DNA from: Collinsella sp.
Lineage (GTDB): Bacteria; Actinomycetota; Coriobacteriia; Coriobacteriales; Coriobacteriaceae
Length of the DNA: 37,750 nucleotides
NCBI GenBank assembly: GCA_019425045.1
Contig: JAHYYI010000016.1
Location: forward strand, 8,624-46,373
Direction: 5' to 3'
A program made the translations under genes and the position numbers. Of the stretch, positions 1 to 6,111 are shown piece after piece. Every line of letters starts with the position of its first letter. The first letter of the stretch is position 1. The notes below the pieces were generated by a model. That model was not told the origin of the DNA and searched no databases. It saw only the letters and a program-made list of their open reading frames with translations.

Positions 1-113
1 AAATCGTCAACCTGCTACCGCCCGGCTATTACGACCGCCAGTCACTTTGCGACCAGCTCAACTCCGCCTTGGCCGCCCACGGCTGGGGCGCCATCTACGG
101 CACCGTGGAATAA
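1..113 (+). CDS. C-terminal end of an unidentified protein (partial)
   Basis: An open frame enters from the left edge, with its first whole codon at position 3, and ends at TAA 111-113. It gives about 36 residues containing NLLPPGYYDRQ, then QLNSALAAHGWGAIYGTVE. The codon use is GC-rich like the neighbours, so it is very likely the true end of a plus-strand gene. I do not recognise the family from so short a tail. A repeat element begins three bases after the stop, followed by a strong hairpin terminator. Confidence 0.6.
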   Translation, partial: IVNLLPPGYYDRQSLCDQLNSALAAHGWGAIYGTVE

Positions 114-116
114 GCC

Positions 117-145
117 TAGTCATTTAAGAACGTCCCCAATGACTA
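117..145. repeat. Family A hairpin element, copy 1
   Basis: Perfect 8-bp inverted arms TAGTCATT (117-124) and AATGACTA (138-145) enclose a 13-base middle with TAAGAAC and GTCCCC. Close copies lie at 16432, 18620 (reverse orientation) and 34275. It starts three bases after the stop of the preceding partial gene. Confidence 0.85.
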
Positions 146-184
146 AAACGCCGCTTGTGATGGTGTTCACAGGCGGCGTTTTCA
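145..184. terminator. Bidirectional intrinsic terminator
   Basis: Arms AACGCCGC (147-154) and GCGGCGTT (173-180) are extended inward by TTGTGA/TCACAG. An A-run lies on the left and TTTT on the right, so it can end both the plus-strand partial gene and the minus-strand nhaA that stops at 200. Confidence 0.85.
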
Positions 185-199
185 AACTTGTATGTGCTC

Positions 200-1558
200 T
201 TACTCGTCCTTGGGCGCGGGGTGTTTGCAGACCACGCTCATGTAGATCATGCCAAGCACGGCCGCGGTGACCGAACCGGCAAGGATGGCGGCCTTGGCAG
301 CCAGAACCTCAAACTGGGCCGTCGGGAAAGCAAGACCGCTGATGAGAATCGACATCGTAAAGCCGATGCCGCCCAGAATGCCCACACCGGCAATCATGTG
401 CCAGTTGACATTGCGCGGCAGCTCGGAAATCTTGAGCTTAACCAGGGCAAACGTCATGCCAAAGATTCCGATCGGCTTGCCCAGCAGCATGCCAAAGTAC
501 ACGCCGAGCGTCACCGGGTCGGTGAGCAGCGTGCTCATGTCCACGCCCACTAGGCGAACCTGCGCGTTCACGAACGCAAAGATCGGCAGAATCACAAAGT
601 TGACCGGCGTGGAGATCAGACGCTCCATGCGGATGAGCGGCGGGGTCACGCGGTGCATGACGCGCTCGACCTTGGTGGTCGAGACGGTAAAGTCATGCTG
701 ACCCAGGATGTGCGCCTCGTCATCGTAGCGGTCATCGAGCAGCGGCAGGCACTCCCCCAACCAATCGGTGAGGCTATCGAGCTTGACGCCGCACTTGGCC
801 GGGATGGTGAAGGCCAGGATGACGCCGGCAAGCGTAGCGTGCACGCCGCTCTTGAACATGCAGAACCACAGCAGCAGGCCCAGCACCGAGTACGGGGCAA
901 GGCGGTAATGCTGCGTCCTGTTGAGCCACACGAGCGCGCAGGTCACAAGCGCGGCGGCGCCCAACCAAAACGGATTGGGGCTCTGACCGTAGAAGATGGC
1001 GATGGCGGCGATGGAGATGAGGTCGTCGGCGATGGCGAGCGTCGAGAAGAACACACGCACGCCGTTGGGCACGCGATTGCCCAAAAGCGACAGCACGCCC
1101 AGCGCAAAGGCAATATCGGTTGCCATGGGAATGGCCCAGCCGTTGTGCGCGCCGGCATGGTTAAAGATCAGATAGATGCAGGCGGGAACGACGACGCCGC
1201 CCACGGCCGCCAGCATGGGAAGCATAGCCTGGCGCGGGTTTTTGAGCTCGCCGACCGTCATTTCATACTTGAGCTCAATGCCCACCAGCAAAAAGAAAAT
1301 CGCCATGAGGAAGTCGTTGACGAAAAGCTCAACGGTGAGACCGGCCGTAAGGTTGCCCAGACCCACATACAGCGGGGTCTCCAAAAAGTGATGGATGGCC
1401 TCGTAGGCATCGGTATTGGCGCAAATGACGGCGGCGATGGCGGCGAAGACCATGACGGCGGCGGAAATCGTGCCGTTCTCGGCGATGCGCTCCCAGATGT
1501 CGTGGCGCTCAAAACGCTTGCGCTCACGAACGTTGAACAGCTGCTCAGTTGCTGCCAT
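200..1558 (-). CDS. nhaA: Na+/H+ antiporter NhaA
   Basis: Membrane antiporter that exports Na+ in exchange for H+ for pH and sodium homeostasis. The 452-residue product has about twelve hydrophobic segments. Family signatures are visible: ATDIAFALGVLSLLGNRVP near 146-164 and LAIADDLISI near 174-183, the latter holding the paired aspartates (D178, D179) that correspond to the ion-binding pair of E. coli NhaA. GGIGFTMSILISG lies near the C-terminus. It is longer than the roughly 390-residue E. coli protein because of a charged N-terminal extension (RERKRFERHDIWERI) and a hydrophilic loop around 275-300 (LDDRYDDEAHILGQHD). The start is the ATG at 1556-1558, preceded by AAAGGAG. It appears to be a single gene ending at the shared terminator at 145-184. 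Confidence 0.95.
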   Translation of the reverse strand: MAATEQLFNVRERKRFERHDIWERIAENGTISAAVMVFAAIAAVICANTDAYEAIHHFLETPLYVGLGNLTAGLTVELFVNDFLMAIFFLLVGIELKYEMTVGELKNPRQAMLPMLAAVGGVVVPACIYLIFNHAGAHNGWAIPMATDIAFALGVLSLLGNRVPNGVRVFFSTLAIADDLISIAAIAIFYGQSPNPFWLGAAALVTCALVWLNRTQHYRLAPYSVLGLLLWFCMFKSGVHATLAGVILAFTIPAKCGVKLDSLTDWLGECLPLLDDRYDDEAHILGQHDFTVSTTKVERVMHRVTPPLIRMERLISTPVNFVILPIFAFVNAQVRLVGVDMSTLLTDPVTLGVYFGMLLGKPIGIFGMTFALVKLKISELPRNVNWHMIAGVGILGGIGFTMSILISGLAFPTAQFEVLAAKAAILAGSVTAAVLGMIYMSVVCKHPAPKDE

Positions 1559-1763
1559 GGGCGGCTCCTTTCACGGGAAAGCTCCCGTCTTAAAAAAGCA
1601 CGGCCCGCCCAAGTGGCGGCGCCGCGCTCTAACGTATTACGCTTGCATCTAGCCTACCCTGCACGACAAGCACGCAGGCGTGACCGAAAAGCGGAACCAC
1701 AGGTTGAACATTATTTGCTCAACGGCACGGGCACGCCTGTCCAAGAGACAACGCGGCGCCGCG
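1559..1763. other. Intergenic spacer upstream of nhaA
   Basis: About 200 bases between the nhaA start and the ppaC terminator. It holds the nhaA ribosome binding site (AAAGGAG on the minus strand). I see no convincing gene or repeat in the rest, and no clear -35/-10 pair for nhaA. Confidence 0.5.
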
Positions 1764-1806
1764 CACAAAAAACGACCGGAGCGCGGGGCGTCCGCGATCC
1801 GGTCGT
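1764..1806 (-). terminator. Terminator of ppaC
   Basis: Nine-base perfect arms ACGACCGGA (1772-1780) and TCCGGTCGT (1798-1806) with a 17-base loop. On the minus strand the hairpin is followed by TTTTTT. It lies 20 bases downstream of the ppaC stop. Confidence 0.85.
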
Positions 1807-1825
1807 GGCGTTTGGTCAACTAAAC

Positions 1826-2749
1826 CTAGCAGGCGGCCATGATGGGGGCAGCGACCTGCTTCTTACGGGAGAGGACGCCCGGCATCCAGACGCCGTCGTG
1901 CTCGTCGGCAATGCCCAGACCCTTCTGAGCAGCCTCGGTCTCGCCCTCGAGCAGGACCTGCGAGCCCTCCTCCATGATGTCGGTAATGCACAGGACAATG
2001 CCGTCGGCACCCTTCTCGGCGGCGTAGGCGCGCATGGCCTCGCGGATCTCGTCAATCATGCCAAGCGCACGGCTCTTGTCGACGGTCTCGTACTGGCCGA
2101 TGAGCAGCTTCTTGCCGGCGGGCTCGAACATCTTGATGTCGTTGCCGACCATCTCGGCTGCAGTGAAGGAGCCGGACGGACGGGTGAGGAAGACCTCCAT
2201 GCCAAACTTGACCGGATCGACGCCCACCTGCTCGCCGAGCTTGGCGGCGACGGCGCGGTCGACATCGGTGGTGGTGGGGCTCTTGAGCATGAGCGTGTCG
2301 GTCATCATGGCCGAGAGCAGCAGCTTGGCCTGGACGTCGGAAAGCTCAACGCCGAGCACGCCGGCAAGCTTGGTGACGATGGTGCAGCTGGAGCCCCAGG
2401 GCAGGCAGATGTAGTGCAGCGGACCGGCGGTCTCGAAGTCGCCGATGCGGTGATGGTCGATGACGCCAAAGACCGTGGCGTCCTTAAGGCCGGCGACGGA
2501 CTGGGCAGACTCGTTGTGGTCGGTGAGGACGACGAGCTGACCGGCCTCGACGGAATCAATCACGCGGGGCTCGGCAATGCCAGCGTCGGCGAGCAGCTTG
2601 GCGGACTCGGCCGGAAGCTGACCAAGGGCGCAGGCCTCGTAGGTGTTGCCGGCATACTCAACCTGGTTGAGCAACTGGGACAGGACGAGTGCGCTCATGA
2701 TGGCGTCGTTATCGGGGTTCTGGTGACCAAAGACAAGAACGTTTGCCAT
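1826..2749 (-). CDS. ppaC: Manganese-dependent inorganic pyrophosphatase (DHH family)
   Basis: Cytosolic family II pyrophosphatase that hydrolyses PPi to two phosphates, pulling biosynthetic reactions forward. At 307 residues it has the usual family length. The N-terminal metal site reads FGHQNPDND (H9, D13, D15), followed by LTDHNE with D77 and the DHH motif in VIDHHRIGDF (D98-H99-H100). The C-terminal substrate loop is GVLSRKKQVAAPI, matching the SRKKQ signature of the family. The ATG at 2747-2749 is preceded by GGAGGA-like sequence (revcomp of tatcctcc). It stands alone, with its own terminator at 1764-1806. The next minus-strand gene upstream ends about 120 bases away, so it probably has a separate promoter. 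Confidence 0.96.
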   Translation of the reverse strand: MANVLVFGHQNPDNDAIMSALVLSQLLNQVEYAGNTYEACALGQLPAESAKLLADAGIAEPRVIDSVEAGQLVVLTDHNESAQSVAGLKDATVFGVIDHHRIGDFETAGPLHYICLPWGSSCTIVTKLAGVLGVELSDVQAKLLLSAMMTDTLMLKSPTTTDVDRAVAAKLGEQVGVDPVKFGMEVFLTRPSGSFTAAEMVGNDIKMFEPAGKKLLIGQYETVDKSRALGMIDEIREAMRAYAAEKGADGIVLCITDIMEEGSQVLLEGETEAAQKGLGIADEHDGVWMPGVLSRKKQVAAPIMAAC

Positions 2750-2870
2750 GGATATCCTCCACTTGATATGTGTACTTGGACGTAGCTATGGTAGCACGCC
2801 GATGCCGAGCCTTCGCAGACGGAAGGGCCACGGCATATTTTGGGGCGCAGCCTTGGCCTCCTTGCACCAG

Positions 2871-3824
2871 CTATTTGCCGGCGGCGCGCAGGGCTACGTA
2901 GGCGGCACCGATGATGCCGGCGTCGTTTCCGAGCGAAGCGACCTTAATGGGCGTCTCGCGCGAGGCGGAAAGCGCGTACTGCTTAAAGTGCTCGCGAACC
3001 TTGTCGAGGTAGACATCGGCCGAGGCAGAGGCGCCGCCGCCGATGAGGAACATCTCGGGATCAACCACGTTGGCAATAAGCGCCAGTGCGCGACCGAGAT
3101 AGTCGGCCATGGTATCGGCCGCGGCCAGCGCAAGCTTGTCGCCCTCGCGGCAGGCCTGGAACACGTCCTTGGAATCGGAGGGGCCGGTGAGCTCGATGGG
3201 GTCGACGCCCGCCTTCTTGCACTCGGCAAGGTAGTTGCTCACCACGCCGGTGGCGCTGGAATACTGCTCCAGGTGGCCATGGCCGCCGCAGCCGCAGGTG
3301 CGCTCCTCAGCCGGGTTCAGGCACATGTGGCCGATCTCGCCGCCAGCACCCACAACGCCCGATACCACATCGCCGTTAACGATAACGCCGCCGCCCACGC
3401 CGGTACCGATGGTGACCATAACTACGTTCTGCACGCCCTTGGCAGAACCGAGCCAGGCCTCGCCCATGGCAGCGGCGTTGGCATCGTTCTCATACTTAAC
3501 GACCGCATCGGGGCAGTGCTCCTGAATGGCGACCCTCAGCTCGGGCAGGTTAATGGCAATGTTGGCCTTGACCTTGGCATCGCCCGACGCCGGGATGGGA
3601 CACGGAACGGCCAGGCCAATGCCCGCCACAAAGGCACGCGGAATCTGTGCCTTGGCGACCACCTGGTCGATAGCCTCGGTCACCGCGGCAAAGCCCGCAG
3701 CGTCAACGATAGGAGGCGTGGGCACGCTGGCCTTGGCAAGCAGGTTGCCGTCCTCGTCGAACAGGCCCTCCTTAACCGAAGTGCCGCCGACGTCGATGCC
3801 GATGTAGTACTGCTTAGGTTCCAT
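2871..3824 (-). CDS. ROK-family sugar kinase, probable glucokinase
   Basis: Predicted cytosolic ATP-dependent hexose kinase of 317 residues. The phosphate-binding motif GIDVGGTSVKEGLF is near 9-22, ENDANAAAMGEAWLG marks the sugar/catalytic region, and VTIGTGVGGGVIVNG is the second phosphate loop. GEIGHM and CGCGGHGHLEQYSS form the ROK zinc signature. In that signature (consensus CxCGxxGCxE) the third cysteine is replaced by histidine, which could still bind zinc. The start at 3824 is chosen over the longer frame to 3890 because homology begins there and AAAGGCGGG lies upstream. It is divergent from the GntR regulator and manA, which fits a role in glucose or a related hexose. ROK members also phosphorylate other sugars, so the exact substrate is inference. 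Confidence 0.88.
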   Translation of the reverse strand: MEPKQYYIGIDVGGTSVKEGLFDEDGNLLAKASVPTPPIVDAAGFAAVTEAIDQVVAKAQIPRAFVAGIGLAVPCPIPASGDAKVKANIAINLPELRVAIQEHCPDAVVKYENDANAAAMGEAWLGSAKGVQNVVMVTIGTGVGGGVIVNGDVVSGVVGAGGEIGHMCLNPAEERTCGCGGHGHLEQYSSATGVVSNYLAECKKAGVDPIELTGPSDSKDVFQACREGDKLALAAADTMADYLGRALALIANVVDPEMFLIGGGASASADVYLDKVREHFKQYALSASRETPIKVASLGNDAGIIGAAYVALRAAGK

Positions 3825-3878
3825 GGGAGCCCGCCTTTCTCGTTTAAACATTGCCTGTATGGTACCGCTCCCAAGGCA

Positions 3879-3919
3879 AAAACCTACCAAAAAGGGACAG
3901 GTTTGTTTTGGCAGGTTTT
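3879..3919. repeat. Family B hairpin element, copy 1
   Basis: Arms AAAACCTACCAAAA (3879-3892) and TTTTGGCAGGTTTT (3906-3919) pair with one mismatch around a middle containing GGGACAGG. Two better copies flank the hisH-hisB boundary at 37388 and 37466. Here it lies in the ROK kinase upstream region. Confidence 0.85.
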
Positions 3920-3974
3920 ATCTGGGAAAACGCGAATGGCCGCTTAACACGACATTACTCAGATGTTTATCTAT

Positions 3975-3988
3975 TTAGAGCGCTCTAA
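3975..3988. promoter_or_regulatory. 14-bp perfect palindrome, candidate operator
   Basis: TTAGAGCGCTCTAA is a perfect palindrome with a central CG, in an AT-rich stretch between the divergent ROK kinase and GntR/manA genes. Its form resembles operators of LacI-family repressors. Which regulator binds it is unknown; the neighbouring GntR protein is another candidate. Confidence 0.5.
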
Positions 3989-4038
3989 TTTATATGCAAA
4001 GCGACTTTTAATTATATCTTTCTCGAACTTTTTAAATA

Positions 4039-4044
4039 TATAAT
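4039..4044 (+). promoter_or_regulatory. -10 element of the GntR gene
   Basis: Perfect TATAAT in an AT-rich stretch about 60 bases before the GntR start. A -35 at the right distance is weak (around 4016-4021), so I rely mainly on the -10 and the base composition. Confidence 0.5.
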
Positions 4045-4106
4045 AGGGATGCTTAGGTGTTAACTATACTTTCTTTTATACTCAACCAAGTTGGAAAGGA
4101 GGTTCC

Positions 4107-4826
4107 ATGATTCCCAAATACGAGGCGATAGCTGCAGATATTCGTCGCACTATCGAGGATGGCGCTCTTAAACCGGGCGACAAGCTTCCTACCGTCGTTG
4201 AGTTCTGCAAGCTCTATAACGTTTCCAAAATCACCGTCAAACGAGCTATTGAACAAATCACCGAAGAAGGTCTTATTACCAGCCGGCGTGGATCGGGTAC
4301 CTACGTTAAGGACACGGCGGGGCTTCCCGGCCAGGCGTTTTTCCAGGGCAAAAACGACCGTGCCCAGGGTTTTTCGTATGAGCACCGCGGGGAGAAGGTG
4401 ACCTCGGTGGTCTACGATTTCTCGATCGTTAATCCACCGGCGGACATCGCAGCCCAGCTGGGAATTGCCGAGGATGACTTTGCCTATCACGTTGTGCGCG
4501 TGCGCCAGGCCGATGAGAAGCCCATCGTTATCGAGTACACCTACATGCCCCTCGAGCTGATTCCGGGGCTGAAAAAAAAGGACCTGTACGGATCGGTCTA
4601 CCGCTTCATCCGCGAGCAATGTGGGCTGAAGATTTCGAGCTTCCACCGTACCATTCGCGCCGTGGCAGCAACCGAGGAAGAAGCCGAGCGTCTGGACACC
4701 AAACTTGGCTCTCCCCTGCTCGAGCTCACCCAAATTGGCTTTTTGGACAGCGGCGCCGCCTTTGAGTATTCGATCTCGCGCAACGTTGGCGACCGCTTTG
4801 AGTTGCACAACGTAACGTTGGCATAG
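4107..4826 (+). CDS. GntR/HutC-family transcriptional regulator
   Basis: DNA-binding regulator of 239 residues. Residues 1-70 form the GntR winged helix (YEAIAADIRRTIEDGALKPGDKLPT, then YNVSKITVKRAIEQITEEGLI and the wing SRRGSGTYV). Residues from about 90 to 232 fit a UTRA effector-binding domain with the typical RVRQADEKPIVIEYTYMP segment. The ATG at 4107 has GGAAAGGAGG just upstream. It is followed 68 bases later by manA in the same direction, so it probably senses a sugar phosphate linked to mannose or hexose use and controls manA and perhaps the divergent ROK kinase. The effector cannot be read from sequence. Confidence 0.9.
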   Translation: MIPKYEAIAADIRRTIEDGALKPGDKLPTVVEFCKLYNVSKITVKRAIEQITEEGLITSRRGSGTYVKDTAGLPGQAFFQGKNDRAQGFSYEHRGEKVTSVVYDFSIVNPPADIAAQLGIAEDDFAYHVVRVRQADEKPIVIEYTYMPLELIPGLKKKDLYGSVYRFIREQCGLKISSFHRTIRAVAATEEEAERLDTKLGSPLLELTQIGFLDSGAAFEYSISRNVGDRFELHNVTLA

Positions 4827-4839
4827 GTTTTTGTAGTCA

Positions 4840-4879
4840 CGCGGGCGCTCGTTTTGAGCTGTTTTGTGCAACGCCCGCG
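4840..4879 (+). promoter_or_regulatory. Hairpin between the GntR gene and manA
   Basis: Perfect 8-bp arms CGCGGGCG (4840-4847) and CGCCCGCG (4872-4879) with a 24-base loop. No T-run follows, so it is not a standard terminator. It ends 15 bases before the manA start and could act as a partial terminator or a translation-modulating structure. Confidence 0.5.
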
Positions 4880-4894
4880 CAACATAATGGGGGT

Positions 4895-5833
4895 ATGAAT
4901 ATGTCCGATTTGATTAAACTGACGCCGATCTTCCACGAGAAGATCTGGGGTGGCCGCCAGCTCGAAACCGTATTTGGTTACGACATTCCCGAAGGTCCCA
5001 TCGGTGAGTGCTGGGCCATCTCGGCCCATCCCAACGGTGACTGCCAGATTGCGGAGGGACCGTACGCCGGCCACACGCTGTCGTGGCTGTGGGCCGAGCA
5101 CCGCGAGCTCTTTGGCAACTGCGAGGGCAAGGAGTTCCCGCTGCTCATCAAGATTCTGGACGCCAAGGACGACCTTTCGATCCAGATTCATCCCAACGAC
5201 GAGTACGCCGCCGAGCACGAGAACGGCAGCCTGGGTAAAACCGAGTGCTGGTACGTGCTGGATTGCGAGCCCGGCGCCACGATCATCGTCGGCCAGCGTG
5301 CTAAAGACCGCACTGAGGCCGCACAGATGATCAAGGACGGCCGCTGGGACGACATGCTCAACGTACTACCGATCCACAAGGGCGACTTTTTCCAGATTGA
5401 TTCCGGTACCGTTCACGCCATCAAGGCCGGCACGCTCATTTTGGAAACGCAGCAGTCGAGCGACGTGACGTATCGTCTGTACGACTATGATCGCCCGGGC
5501 ACCGACGGCAAACTGCGCCCGCTGCACATTAAGCAGAGCCTCGACTGCATCGACTTTGACGTCCAGGCCCCGGTCGATGGTACCGTGACCGCGCCCGAGG
5601 TGGACGGCGTGACCGAGCTCGAGTCTAACCCCTGCTACACCGTCGATCGCGTGCGTGTCGACGGCAGCAAGACCCTCGACCAGCGCTGGCCCTTCATGTG
5701 CCTGTCGGTCATCGACGGCGAAGGCACCGTCTGCGGCGACCCCGTCCACAAGGGAAGCCACCTGCTGGCCCCGAACACCGTCAGCTCCATCGACCTCGAA
5801 GGCAAGATGGAACTGATCATCAGCCACCTCTAG
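4895..5833 (+). CDS. manA: Mannose-6-phosphate isomerase, class I
   Basis: Zinc enzyme of 312 residues interconverting mannose-6-phosphate and fructose-6-phosphate in the cytosol. It matches the short Bacillus-type family: FHEKIWGGRQLE near 13-24, the metal ligands in LSIQIHPNDEYA (Q97, H99), E117 in GKTECWYVL, and H174 in SGTVHAIKAGT. ILETQQSSDVTYRLYDYDR follows. The start used is ATG 4895 after GGGGGT; ATG 4901 two codons later is equally possible. It probably forms an operon with the preceding GntR gene. A strong hairpin follows at 5858-5893. Confidence 0.95.
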   Translation: MNMSDLIKLTPIFHEKIWGGRQLETVFGYDIPEGPIGECWAISAHPNGDCQIAEGPYAGHTLSWLWAEHRELFGNCEGKEFPLLIKILDAKDDLSIQIHPNDEYAAEHENGSLGKTECWYVLDCEPGATIIVGQRAKDRTEAAQMIKDGRWDDMLNVLPIHKGDFFQIDSGTVHAIKAGTLILETQQSSDVTYRLYDYDRPGTDGKLRPLHIKQSLDCIDFDVQAPVDGTVTAPEVDGVTELESNPCYTVDRVRVDGSKTLDQRWPFMCLSVIDGEGTVCGDPVHKGSHLLAPNTVSSIDLEGKMELIISHL

Positions 5834-5857
5834 GTCGCAGCAACAACCAAAACGCAA

Positions 5858-5893
5858 CAAGGGGCTCCCCCGTCCACCAACGGAGGAGCCCCT
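5858..5893 (+). terminator. Hairpin terminator after manA
   Basis: Arms AAGGGGCTCC and GGAGCCCCTT, plus further CCG/CGG pairing, close a short loop 25 bases after the manA stop. The 3' side has only a short AT-rich tract (ATCCATATATAT), so termination strength is uncertain. Confidence 0.7.
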
Positions 5894-5975
5894 TATCCAT
5901 ATATATCAGCCCACCCGGCTCTCCAGATCAAAAAAGCGGACGAGCAGAGCGACGTTCGCAAGCAACGTTATCTAA

Positions 5976-6104
5976 GGACCTGGGCGGGCGTATGGGGCAA
6001 CATCGATCGCGAGTTCCGCACGAGCCGGAGAGCACTTAATGTGCTCTCCGTGCGAGCAGGACTGCCCGAGCAGGCGATGTTGCCCCATACGCCCGCCCAG
6101 GTCC
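5976..6104. repeat. Large composite palindrome with 30-bp perfect arms (E1)
   Basis: Positions 5976-6005 and 6075-6104 are perfect 30-base reverse complements (GGACCTGGGCGGGC..., ending in ...GCCCAGGTCC). The 69 bases between them hold a second hairpin, GGAGAGCAC (6027-6035) with GTGCTCTCC (6041-6049), extended by CGCAC/GTGCG. It starts 7 bases downstream of the pcrA stop and lies between convergent manA and pcrA. It could end pcrA transcription, but no U-run follows on either side. Confidence 0.9.
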
Positions 6105-6111
6105 GCCGGGA

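Noticed and set aside
653..2785. Very long plus-strand open frame over nhaA and ppaC
   Set aside because: It runs antisense to two clearly recognised genes; long antisense frames are expected in GC-rich coding DNA. Its translation resembles no family.
5698..6039. Small plus-strand ORF over the manA end and E1
   Set aside because: It is out of frame with manA, crosses a terminator and ends in the palindrome; no start signal.
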